NCBI GenBank assembly: GCA_943788055.1
Contig: CALSOU010000012.1
Span: 124,001-188,000 of the forward strand
DNA: 64,000 bases
Reading direction: 5' to 3'
Origin: an uncultured Saprospiraceae bacterium
GTDB lineage: Bacteria; Bacteroidota; Bacteroidia; Chitinophagales; Saprospiraceae
Shown in pieces: positions 38,111-47,342 of this stretch (position 1 is its first letter; every line of letters begins with the position of its first letter). The translations under genes and the position numbers were made by a program. The notes beneath the pieces are model-generated. The model did not search any database. It was not told the DNA's origin and was given only the letters and a program-made list of their open reading frames with translations.

Positions 38111-39040
38111 GTGATGAAAAAACTATACATATTACTAACATTTTGCTTTTTTGCTTTAATCGCTCAAGCACAAGAAGAGTACATTTTTACACAGTATTTC
38201 CTTAATCCTGCAACCATTAATCCTGGAGCAACAGGTTTTGAAGGTACACACAAGATCCTTTTCAATTATCGAAACAATTGGAGTGGTTTTCAAGATTCAC
38301 CACAATCTTACCAAGCCAACTATAATGGAGAAGTGGCATCTAATGTTGGACTGGGTGCGAACCTACTGAGCGATCAATACGCTAACTTAGGATCAGTGCG
38401 AGCTGACTTATCCTTTGCTTATATGATTAAGGGAGAAAGTTATAAGATAGGTGCTGGTTTATCAACTAGGTTTCAGCAATATCGTGTAACAGGAGTAGAC
38501 CTTGGAAATCCATTAGTTGACGTAAGTGACGAAATGTTACTAAATCGTTTGAATGATGGTCAGTTTTTTGAAACAAGTCTTGGTTTTCATGGATTATTGA
38601 GTAATGGTTTGTTTTTTGATTTAGCTTTTCCAAGTTTAGTAAGATCACAACTTAATAATCTTGATGACATTGTGGAGAGCAGTGCTTCTTTCAATTACTT
38701 TTTCGGCCTAGGGTACCCAGTTCAGATTCGCGACTATGACATGGTCATAGAGCCTAGCTTTTATGTAAAGAAATTCAGAAACGTGCCATTGCACGTTGAT
38801 TTCAATGCGCTCATGAAGTTTATGGATGGAAAGTTACTCAGTGGTATTACTTATTCTAATGGCGCGGATAATAGATTGGGCTTTTTAATAGGAACTCAGA
38901 TTAATACCTTGGCATTTAACTACTCATATAACATATCATTTCATGATTTTCAGCAATTCAATAATGGAGGCCATGAAATAGGTCTAGCGCTCAAGATTGG
39001 GCAAGAACAAAAGGCTGAAAAAATGCCAGCAGAAAAATAA
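38111..39040 (+). CDS. PorP/SprF family type IX secretion membrane protein
   Basis: 309 residues with signal peptide ending LIAQAQ. Matches PorP/SprF: EEYIFTQYFLNPATINPGATGF at the mature N-terminus, YRNNWSGFQDSPQSYQANYNG, then outer-membrane strands. In Flavobacterium johnsoniae, SprF is needed for surface delivery of SprB, and homologues usually sit just downstream of a type B cargo gene, as here. Likely cotranscribed with the SprB-repeat protein. Confidence 0.93.
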   Translation: MMKKLYILLTFCFFALIAQAQEEYIFTQYFLNPATINPGATGFEGTHKILFNYRNNWSGFQDSPQSYQANYNGEVASNVGLGANLLSDQYANLGSVRADLSFAYMIKGESYKIGAGLSTRFQQYRVTGVDLGNPLVDVSDEMLLNRLNDGQFFETSLGFHGLLSNGLFFDLAFPSLVRSQLNNLDDIVESSASFNYFFGLGYPVQIRDYDMVIEPSFYVKKFRNVPLHVDFNALMKFMDGKLLSGITYSNGADNRLGFLIGTQINTLAFNYSYNISFHDFQQFNNGGHEIGLALKIGQEQKAEKMPAEK

Positions 39041-39394
39041 ACTTGCCTAGTATTATAAGATGTTCTAACGGTATATTTTAAATATTAATACTTTATATAA
39101 TATAAAAAATACCATTTGTTTAGTATATAGACACAAATGCTAAAACGTATATTTGTGTCGTTGGAGACTCTTGCAATTAATAAGACAAATTGAAATTAGA
39201 TAGAGTAAATCCAACGGAATAAGAAACTCTGGGACTCTACGGCCCAAATACAACTACACAGACAAGCGCTTAAGAAACGCTGGTCATTTCTTTCGACATG
39301 AGGTTATATTATTCCCTTTGCGTATTGCAAGGGGTTACTAGTTTGATTTTTTATAATTGAAACTATATTTATTTATTAACCTAAACTCAATCTC
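39041..39394. other. Intergenic leader region, 354 bases
   Basis: No gene. It holds the inverted repeat and -7 element at 39130-39159; if that promoter is used, the following operon has a ~230-base untranslated leader. Confidence 0.5.
39130..39159 (+). promoter_or_regulatory. -7 element (TATATTTG) inside a 9-bp-arm inverted repeat
   Basis: GACACAAAT and ATTTGTGTC arms enclose 12 bases; the right arm overlaps a TAnnTTTG element at 39148-39155. This arrangement suggests a repressor or activator site at the promoter of the small-protein/giant-protein operon. Confidence 0.45.
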
Positions 39395-39817
39395 ATGATG
39401 AAGATGAAATTTTCTTTTATCAAGAATGCAGTTCTCTCTGCTTTCTTACTTCTTTTCTTCGTATGCGTTGGTAGTAATGTGTCTGCACAGTCATTCAATA
39501 CGGATGGTGCGCAGAGTATACCTGCCCTTAAAGAGTACTCTGGTTCATTTCTAGACAAAGCTGATGCAGTCATTGCATTTCAAGCTGACTTCGATGGATT
39601 GAATTCAAGTGTTCCTAACGGTGGTATCGCAGAAGCTACTCACTCTGTGAAGAAAGAATTCATTTTAAGTGCAGTAATGACACTTAAGATGGATGGTACT
39701 GTTGAAACTGCATTAACAACAGCTTATTACAAAGCTGTAGCTGTAAGCTCAAACATGGCTGTTAGTGTGGACAACGATGCTATTCTTACTTATTATGCTG
39801 ACATGCTTAGCAACTAA
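39395..39817 (+). CDS. Small secreted protein, unknown function
   Basis: 140 residues. Clear signal peptide (KNAVLSAFLLLFFVCVGSNVSAQ, cleavage near residue 31), leaving a ~109-residue mature protein with no Cys in the mature part and no T9SS sorting domain. It is Ala/Ser-rich and probably helical (ALKEYSGSFLDKADAVIAF, then KKEFILSAVMTLKM). No family recognised. The gene ends 40 bases before the giant dockerin-like protein gene and has nearly the same start context (AACTCAATCTCATG), so the two are probably cotranscribed and translated at similar strength. Periplasmic or secreted partner, chaperone or structural subunit are all possible. Confidence 0.75.
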   Translation: MMKMKFSFIKNAVLSAFLLLFFVCVGSNVSAQSFNTDGAQSIPALKEYSGSFLDKADAVIAFQADFDGLNSSVPNGGIAEATHSVKKEFILSAVMTLKMDGTVETALTTAYYKAVAVSSNMAVSVDNDAILTYYADMLSN

Positions 39818-39857
39818 TTAATCCAATAACTCAGTTTTAAAATTAAAACTCAATCTT

Positions 39858-42800
39858 ATGAAAAAATTTTTTCCTAAATATTCTTACCTACTTGTATTAG
39901 CGATCGCTATGTTCTCTGTACAGGTTGGTATGAGTCAAACAACCGTCACGGTGGATTACACTACGGGTGGATTCAACGGTGAGAACGGTTGGAAACTTGT
40001 CGATGTTACCGCTGGTACAGAGATTGCATGTTTTAACAACCCTCCAGGCGTTGCTAATACATACACAATCACAGATGGTAACGAATTTGAACTTCAAGGT
40101 TATGAAACTTTTGGAGACGGATGGTGTCCTCCTGCTAATATCAATTTGTCTTTGAATCTACCAGGTGGTGGTTCAATCGAATTGTATGACGGCAATACAG
40201 GCGCATCAGGTAATGGTGCAGCCTCATGTGGAAATGCAGCAGCAGGACAAGGCGCTGTTGCCTTTTCTGGCGTAATTGCTCTTCCAAATTGTATGCTGAC
40301 TGTTCCTGCGGATATAACAGCTTCGACTCTACCTGGAACATGTGAAGGTGGTTTCGTGGAATTCGCGTTGCCTACAGCTAATGAGGATTGTCTTGGTGTC
40401 CCGGCATGTCTTGTTGATGTGTCTTCTGGAGTTCAGCAATTAAATATGCAGACAACTCTGGCGCAAACAGATTTCGATATTACAGGTGTTCCTACTTTTG
40501 CAGCTGCAGAAGTAGCAATTACTGGTAATTGGAATTCTGATAATAGTTTCCAAACAGAAACTCCTGATGTTTTTGTTGATGGTATCTTTATCGGAACGCT
40601 GAATTTTGGTGGTGCTGATTGTGCTGCAACAGATATTTGCTTGTCAATGAGTGCTGCTGATTACAATACAGCTGCAGCAGATGGTACACTTAGTATCACA
40701 ATTGGTGCTGATACTGATGTAAACAACTTCTGTGCTTCAAATACTATCGAAATGAATTTTGCTGTGCCTGAGTGTACGGCACTTGCAATTAATGATTATA
40801 ATGGTACTGAAGATGCATCAGACATTTATCCATTGGGTGAGACTGTAGTATGCTGGACTTCTGCAGATGTCTCTGGTTTAGAGGTAACTGAATGTCATAC
40901 AGTAACGATAGAAGACCTTGAAGGTCCTGTATTTGCTCAATGTCTTAGTGATTTGACAATCACATTAGATCCAGGTGATTGTAACTATACATTAAATTTT
41001 GATACTACTGCAACTGACAACTGTCCTCCAACGGTAGGAACAGTAGCAGGTCCTTATTGTGATCCATGTGCTGATCCAACAGGTGGTTCTGCATTAGCAT
41101 GTAGTGGTGGTACTAACTCATTCATTCAAGCAATTACTTTGCCAAATGCAGGTATAATAAGTGGATTTGTTTTTAATCAAGAATCTTTTGGTTCGGCTCC
41201 AAATGCAACTATCAATGTGTACGAAAATGATGGTTCTGGTAATGTTCCTTACGAAGGTGGTGGATTTACTCCTTTATACTCAGAGACTTTTGCACTGGAT
41301 GCAGGTAATGATGGATCTTGTGTAACTCTTGAGTTCGCTGAAGATGTTGAAGTTACTGTAGCAAGTGTATGGGTAGAGGTTTATACTACATTTGGTAGAG
41401 CTGTGCAAACACCTCCTACGTGCGATGGTAACTCTGCAACAGGTATGTTGTCTTACTTAGTAGGACCTGCATGTGGCATTTCAACACCTACATTAGCATC
41501 AGGAATTGGATTTGCTTTAGATGCTTCTTTCGCAGTATTATTTGCTGGAGGAGGAACTGAAGTTGTGCAAGATTCTGAACTAGGTAATGGAGATGCATTC
41601 CCAATCGGAACTACAGTTGTTCAATATACTGCTATTGACGGTTCTGGTAACACTACTGTATGTTCTTTCAACGTAACTGTTGAAGAATACCCAGAAGAAT
41701 TACAAACTAGTGTTCTTGCTTGTAACGGTGGAATTAACTTCTCTGTTGATGCATCTTGTACTGCAATAATTACTGCTGATATGGTATTAGAAGGTGGACC
41801 TTACGGATGTTACGAAGATTTCGTTCTTCAAATTTCTGGAATTCCTGCAGGTGCTATGACTGGCAACGGAACAAATGCTGTTGAGATCAGTGCTGATCTA
41901 ATTGCTGAATTCGTTGCAAACGGTGTGTATGGACCTTTCGAAATATCTGTTTTTGATCCAGAAGCAATGAATAATTCTTGCTGGCATGGAGATTTCATGT
42001 TAGAAGATAAGTTAGCTCCTGTATTTGAATGTGATAATGATGTAACAATTGCTTGTACTACTGATAATGCGCCGTCAACGGCTACAAACCCTTCAGGTGC
42101 TTTAAGCTTGGGTGCAGAACCTGGTACGGCTATCGTTAGTAATGCTCCGGCATTCACAACTGATCCTATTAGTATAGCTGGTTTACCTGCTGGTGCAGTA
42201 ATTACAGAGATCTCTTTAGATCTTGATATTTCACATACTTGGATTGGAGATTTAAATGTAACTCTAAACACTCCAGCTGGAGATTTCGTAGTTATTCCTC
42301 AGTCTTTCGGTTGTGCAAGTGACAATATTGATGCAACTTTCATTGATGGAGGAGATCCTTTGGCATGTACAGCAAATAATCCTTCTGTATCTGGTACAGT
42401 TGAGCCTGCTGATCCTTTTGCTGCTTTAGTTGGATCTTCTGCAGTTGGAGATTTCTCTTTAACTGTTGGTGATGATGTTGGAGGTGATGAAGGTACATTG
42501 AACTCTTTTGCAATTAATGTTGCATGGGAAGTTGTACTACCTAGTACTCCTGCTATTGTTTCTGACGAATGTTCAGGCGTTACTGTTGAGTACTCTGACG
42601 AAGTTGTTGATGGAGACTGTACTTCTGATTTTGCAAGTGTAATTACTAGAACATGGACTGCGGTTGATGCTGCAGGTAATGTTGCTGAATCATGTGTTCA
42701 AACTATAGCTGTAACAAGAGAAACTCTTGCTACAATCACTCTTCCTTCAAATTGGGATGGACTACCTGGTAATAACCCAGTAATCGAATGTGATGCTACA

Positions 42801-45800
42801 GTGTTGAATGGTGCTGGTGAATTGGATCCAGGATTCTATGGTTCTCCATCAGGAGCTGGTGCATGTGGAACAATTATATCTTACTATACTGATGTAGTTT
42901 TACCAATTTGTGACGATGCTTGCTCTTATAGCAATAGCACTTATAAAGTAGTTAGAAAATGGACTATTTTAGACTGGTGTACAGGAGAAATTCTTGAGCC
43001 AACTCAAATCTTGAAAGTTGTTGATACAACTGCTCCAGTATTGAGTGAATTGAATGATATTACAGTATCTACTGATATTTGGGGTTGCGGTGCAACTATC
43101 GAATTACCAGTTGCTGCTGCTACTGATAACTGTACTGCTGATGAAAGCATTTCATATGTTTGGTCTTCTTCTGCTGGTACATACAATGCACAAAACAATA
43201 CTTTCGTATTAGCTGATCCTGCACAAACTGCACCTGGTGCTCCAGTTGTAATTACTGCTACAGCTTCTGATTGTTGTGGAAATAGTTCAACAACTTCTTT
43301 CGAAGTAACTGTTGCTGATTTAGTACCACCAGTTGTTGTTGCTGAAACTACAAGAACAGTTTCTTTAACAACTGACGGAACTGCTAAGATTTTTGCTGAA
43401 AGTTTTGATGATGGATCTCACGATGGATGTGGACCAATCGGATTCTCTGTTAAGAGAATGGATAACGGTTCTCCATGTACGTCTGTTTATACATCTGCTG
43501 AGAATTTTGATAATGCAAACTTTACAGATAAAGTATTTTTCTGTTGTGCTGATACAGATCCAGTAATGGTTCAGTTCAGAGTTTGTGATGATGCTGATAT
43601 GAATGGAATCACTGGCTCATTCGGTGACAACTGTAATACTGCAATGGTAGAAGTAGTTGTTCAGGATAAGTTGGCTCCAGTTATCGTATGTCCTCCAAAC
43701 ACAGAGATCTCTTGTATCGATCTTGCTGGAATTGATTTAACTGACACTGATTTACTAGATGGTTTATTTGGTGCTGCACAAGGTGCAGGAACTTGTGATG
43801 TTGAAATCACTCAAGTTGCTGTTGGTAATGAAAACTGTGGAGCTGGAGTAATCTTCAGAAACTTTACAGCTACAAATGCTGCTGGAAGTAGTTCTTGTCA
43901 ACAAATTATTACTGTAACTGCAGGTACTACAAACACTTTGACTTGTGACAGAATTAGTTTTGCTGGTTTGAACAACGGTACTTACAACTGGTGTGCTGTG
44001 AATGACGGTATCAATGATAATGATGACGATCTTCCTGCTGTTCAGATTGAATGTCAAGGTAGTCTTGATGTACCTGTATTGGATATTGACATCAATGGTC
44101 TTTGTACTGAAGCTGGTGTAAGTATTGAAGTTGACACATTCCAGTTCGCTGGTGGTGCATGTCAGAAGTACTTAGTACACTACGAAGTTATCGATCAGTG
44201 TTTATTTGATGAGAACTATGTTGATCCAGTAACAGGTCAGACTGATCCTTACAACTCAGATAACGGATACTTCGAGTTCTACTTGGAAATCGATGCATTC
44301 GATAATGAAGATCCAGTTCCAGCATGTGAAGATATCACTGTTGCTGCTGGTAGTTGTACTGGTATTAATGCTGAAATTACAGTTACTGCTACAGATAATT
44401 GTACAGATCCTGAATTCTTTGGTTTCCAATGGAGACTGGATGTAGGAGCTAACAACACTATTGACTTCCCTGCTTCAGGATGGTATGCTTCTTCTAGCGT
44501 TACTCCTGGTCAAGTTGGTCTTTCTGAGTTCCCTATCGGAACACACAGAGTTTTCTGGATCATCTCTGATGGTTGTGGAAACGATGCGACTTGTAGCCAA
44601 TTAGTTACAATTACTGCGAATGAAAAGGAACCTACACCTTATTGCTTTGATGGTTTAGCTACTGCAGTTATGCCAAGTACTGGAACAGTTGCTCTTTGGG
44701 CAAATGATTTCGATGCAGGTTCTTTCGACAATTGTCCTGGTGAATTAGTATTCTCTATGGTTCCTGAGCAAGATGTAGTTGATTTAACTGCAGACGAAGC
44801 TTATGGCCTATCTTTCACAGGTACTCAGCAGCCAAATGGCGACTACGGTTGGGAATTTGACTGTTCTTATATTGAAAACGGTATTAGTGCTGTTATCGAA
44901 GTAAGAGTTTATGTAACTGATGTTGATGGTAACTGGGATTACTGTACTGCAAGCTTGAGATTAGATGATAATTTCGATGCATGTGAGGACGGCGCAGGTA
45001 CTGTTACATACAACGTAACTGGTAAATTACAAACTGAATCTGGTGATGATGTTGCTGATACTGACGTAACTGTTGAAGCTAATTTCCCTGAGTTCCCTAT
45101 GACGGAAACTGTAACAGGAGGTTATTCTTTCGATCTAGTTGAGTTAGTTGATTACAGCATAATTCCAGCTAAGAATGATAATCACTTGAACGGTGTTACT
45201 ACACTAGATATCGTTATGATTCAGAAGCATATCTTAGGATTGGATCTATTAGATTCTCCTTACCAATTGATTGCTGCTGATGTGAACAACGATTGTAATG
45301 TAACTGGTTCTGACCTAGTACAAGTTAGAAAGTTGATCTTAGGTAAATATCCAAACGAGCAATTCCCAAGTAATGACTCTTGGAGATTTGTTGAGGGTGA
45401 TTACAACTTCACTAACCCTGAAGCTCCATGTAACTTCTCTGAAGTTGCTGAGATCTTTAACTTAAGTGCTGAGGAAATCAATGATTTCGTTGCTATCAAA
45501 GTTGCTGATGTAAATGCTACTGCAGTTGCTAATGCTACAATGACAGCTGAAACAAGATCTGCTGATAACCTTGATTTTGTAGTTGTTGATCAAACTTTAT
45601 CTGCTGGAACTAACAGAGTTGATGTACTTGCAAAAGACTTCAATGAAGTATACGGATTCCAATACACAATGAGCTTCAGCGGTGCTGAGTTTGTAAGTGT
45701 TGAGGCAGGCGCACTAAACGTAACGGAGAATAACTTTGGTCTTAATGCAAATGGAAACTTACTTGTAAGCTTCGATAATGCTAACGGTGTTAGTGTTGCT

Positions 45801-46235
45801 GATGATGCAGTATTGTTTACAATTGTTGTTAATGCTTCTAATAACACATTAGTTAGCGATGCAATTTCTATGAATTCAAATGGTGTAGCTGCTGAAGCTT
45901 ACATCGGAAGAAACTTAGAAGTTCTAGGTTCTGACATCGTGTTTAGAACGAACGAAGGTGATGTTGCTGCAAACGCATTCTCATTATTCCAAAACGAGCC
46001 GAATCCATTTAATGGAGCGACTGTAATTGGATTTGAATTGCCTGCAACTGCAGAAGCGACTCTAAGCGTTTATGACGTAACTGGTAAAGTACTATACACA
46101 AGAGTTAACACTTTCTCTAAAGGTTACAATACTGTAACTCTTACGAGAGATGAGTTGGCTTCAACTGGTGTTCTTTACTACAAGCTAGAAAGCGGAAATA
46201 ATGTCGCTACGATGAAGATGATCATTATTGACTAG
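39858..46235 (+). CDS. Giant T9SS surface protein with HYR-like, P-like, dockerin-like and cohesin-like modules
   Basis: 2125 residues. Signal peptide to about residue 26. Repeated Cys-rich HYR/Ig-like modules (DLEGPVFAQC, DKLAPVFEC, DTTAPVLSE, DKLAPVIVCPP), and a P-like domain at ~750-890 (TDPISIAGLPAGAVITEIS, WIGDLNVTLNTPAG). Near the C-terminus: a carboxypeptidase-regulatory-like module (~1710), a dockerin-like pair at ~1770-1835 (NGVTTLDIVMIQKHILGLD; DVNNDCNVTGSDLVQVRKL), a cohesin-like module (~1895-2030, EVYGFQYTMSF) and a type A T9SS sorting domain (QNEPNPFNGATVI to the end). From about 41.7 kb, codons are strongly biased to GCT/GTT/ACT, as in highly expressed genes. Likely a major surface component. 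Confidence 0.9.
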   Translation: MKKFFPKYSYLLVLAIAMFSVQVGMSQTTVTVDYTTGGFNGENGWKLVDVTAGTEIACFNNPPGVANTYTITDGNEFELQGYETFGDGWCPPANINLSLNLPGGGSIELYDGNTGASGNGAASCGNAAAGQGAVAFSGVIALPNCMLTVPADITASTLPGTCEGGFVEFALPTANEDCLGVPACLVDVSSGVQQLNMQTTLAQTDFDITGVPTFAAAEVAITGNWNSDNSFQTETPDVFVDGIFIGTLNFGGADCAATDICLSMSAADYNTAAADGTLSITIGADTDVNNFCASNTIEMNFAVPECTALAINDYNGTEDASDIYPLGETVVCWTSADVSGLEVTECHTVTIEDLEGPVFAQCLSDLTITLDPGDCNYTLNFDTTATDNCPPTVGTVAGPYCDPCADPTGGSALACSGGTNSFIQAITLPNAGIISGFVFNQESFGSAPNATINVYENDGSGNVPYEGGGFTPLYSETFALDAGNDGSCVTLEFAEDVEVTVASVWVEVYTTFGRAVQTPPTCDGNSATGMLSYLVGPACGISTPTLASGIGFALDASFAVLFAGGGTEVVQDSELGNGDAFPIGTTVVQYTAIDGSGNTTVCSFNVTVEEYPEELQTSVLACNGGINFSVDASCTAIITADMVLEGGPYGCYEDFVLQISGIPAGAMTGNGTNAVEISADLIAEFVANGVYGPFEISVFDPEAMNNSCWHGDFMLEDKLAPVFECDNDVTIACTTDNAPSTATNPSGALSLGAEPGTAIVSNAPAFTTDPISIAGLPAGAVITEISLDLDISHTWIGDLNVTLNTPAGDFVVIPQSFGCASDNIDATFIDGGDPLACTANNPSVSGTVEPADPFAALVGSSAVGDFSLTVGDDVGGDEGTLNSFAINVAWEVVLPSTPAIVSDECSGVTVEYSDEVVDGDCTSDFASVITRTWTAVDAAGNVAESCVQTIAVTRETLATITLPSNWDGLPGNNPVIECDATVLNGAGELDPGFYGSPSGAGACGTIISYYTDVVLPICDDACSYSNSTYKVVRKWTILDWCTGEILEPTQILKVVDTTAPVLSELNDITVSTDIWGCGATIELPVAAATDNCTADESISYVWSSSAGTYNAQNNTFVLADPAQTAPGAPVVITATASDCCGNSSTTSFEVTVADLVPPVVVAETTRTVSLTTDGTAKIFAESFDDGSHDGCGPIGFSVKRMDNGSPCTSVYTSAENFDNANFTDKVFFCCADTDPVMVQFRVCDDADMNGITGSFGDNCNTAMVEVVVQDKLAPVIVCPPNTEISCIDLAGIDLTDTDLLDGLFGAAQGAGTCDVEITQVAVGNENCGAGVIFRNFTATNAAGSSSCQQIITVTAGTTNTLTCDRISFAGLNNGTYNWCAVNDGINDNDDDLPAVQIECQGSLDVPVLDIDINGLCTEAGVSIEVDTFQFAGGACQKYLVHYEVIDQCLFDENYVDPVTGQTDPYNSDNGYFEFYLEIDAFDNEDPVPACEDITVAAGSCTGINAEITVTATDNCTDPEFFGFQWRLDVGANNTIDFPASGWYASSSVTPGQVGLSEFPIGTHRVFWIISDGCGNDATCSQLVTITANEKEPTPYCFDGLATAVMPSTGTVALWANDFDAGSFDNCPGELVFSMVPEQDVVDLTADEAYGLSFTGTQQPNGDYGWEFDCSYIENGISAVIEVRVYVTDVDGNWDYCTASLRLDDNFDACEDGAGTVTYNVTGKLQTESGDDVADTDVTVEANFPEFPMTETVTGGYSFDLVELVDYSIIPAKNDNHLNGVTTLDIVMIQKHILGLDLLDSPYQLIAADVNNDCNVTGSDLVQVRKLILGKYPNEQFPSNDSWRFVEGDYNFTNPEAPCNFSEVAEIFNLSAEEINDFVAIKVADVNATAVANATMTAETRSADNLDFVVVDQTLSAGTNRVDVLAKDFNEVYGFQYTMSFSGAEFVSVEAGALNVTENNFGLNANGNLLVSFDNANGVSVADDAVLFTIVVNASNNTLVSDAISMNSNGVAAEAYIGRNLEVLGSDIVFRTNEGDVAANAFSLFQNEPNPFNGATVIGFELPATAEATLSVYDVTGKVLYTRVNTFSKGYNTVTLTRDELASTGVLYYKLESGNNVATMKMIIID
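45219..45262 (+). repeat. 44-bp exact repeat in dockerin-like coding region, copy 1
   Basis: Identical to 50214-50257. It encodes IQKHILGLDLLDSPY/K in both giant proteins; flanking DNA is diverged. Confidence 0.9.
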
Positions 46236-46285
46236 TCAATAGATCAAATTCTAAGTAGCCGAAAATAAAATCGGTTTTTGGGATG

Positions 46286-46321
46286 GCCTCTCTCCAAGTT
46301 ATTTGGAGGGGGGCTTTTTTA
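46286..46321 (+). terminator. Intrinsic terminator of the giant dockerin-like protein gene
   Basis: A 12-bp stem (GCCTCTCTCCAA with its GGAGGGGGGC partner, allowing G-T pairs) followed by T6. Starts 51 bases after the stop. Confidence 0.85.
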
Positions 46322-46478
46322 TTGTCATTATCGCTGCACAGCAGGTGACTCACAATTGGTGATATTCTTAGGATATATTTAGGTATTACACCCTTTCTGG
46401 TTAACTACATTGGTAGCATTGTGTCTCGTAGTCTGTAAATTACATAACTGTTGCCTGTATTTACCTTTTAAGTTTTAG

Positions 46479-46509
46479 ACCCCTATCTAGTTTACTAGAT
46501 AGGGGTTTT
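46479..46509 (+). terminator. Orphan perfect hairpin, terminator-like
   Basis: 13-bp perfect arms ACCCCTATCTAGT / ACTAGATAGGGGT with a 2-base loop, followed by TTTG. There is no gene between it and the previous terminator, so it may end a small RNA of up to ~150 bases. Confidence 0.6.
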
Positions 46510-47114
46510 GTTATATGAGTACTGTGTAAGAGTTCTAGTCTTGACAGTTGTGATTAAGTAGATGATATTTAGCTTAGGTATTTCTATTATTAGGACTTAG
46601 TATAAGTCAATTAAGCTTATCTGGGAAGGTAGGCATTAGTCTAATTCAGCTTAGACGAGTGTGCAGTATTCCTGGGATTGTGGAGTAAAAGACATGCACA
46701 AATAGGTAGTCTTCAGGTGGATAGGTGATAGTTATTCTGTAAGCCGTCACCAGCCTCGAAGGAAGAAACGTCAATCGGTATTGGTCAGAATTATTGTATT
46801 CATTTTAAGACCTAGTCATTGTTGATCTTCTTCATTTATGGGGGCATCATATGATATTTGAGACATCCACAAGTTATTCTTTATAATCTTCTTAAAGGAG
46901 TGAAATCTTGTTTAATACGTTGTTCAATAAGGAGATACTGCTTTCATTAAATGATTAACGTCCTTATAATATGCAAGAAGTTAAAAATTTTATATTTAAA
47001 TATATAGTATTTTTATAAGTAAAAATCTGAATATCAATAAGTTATAATGTATTTAAAATTTTATATTTTTAAAATACCAAAAAATAGGTATATGAACATA
47101 TTAAAAGAAAGTCT

Positions 47115-47122
47115 TATATTTG
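47115..47122 (+). promoter_or_regulatory. -7 promoter element (TATATTTG) upstream of the second giant protein gene
   Basis: TAnnTTTG match; the predicted leader would be about 210 bases, similar to the leader of the 39395-46235 operon. An inverted repeat TGCCAAA-N10-TTTGGCA follows at 47152-47175. Confidence 0.4.
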
Positions 47123-47342
47123 AGGCAATCTGTATAAAGTAACCAAAATCGTGCCAAAAATTGAACCATTTGGCATTATGGACTTCTTAACCAGAAGTTC
47201 CTCCTGAACCATCCAAGTAGTAATAGATCCAATGCACCGATCTCGGCGCAAGTAATTTGAAATCAGTATTAATTTTTATAACAAGGGATTTGACAAGACT
47301 CATATTCCCCAAACAGTATTTTAAATCTAAAAGATGGATCTT

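Larger units (their letters stand above)
46322..47333. other. Long intergenic region, about 1 kb, without a gene
   Basis: No protein gene recognised on either strand. It contains a second strong hairpin at 46479-46509, a small GACTTA/TAAGTC inverted repeat near 46600, a very AT-rich stretch near 46980-47100, a TATATTTG element at 47115-47122 and an inverted repeat at 47152-47175. Confidence 0.55.
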
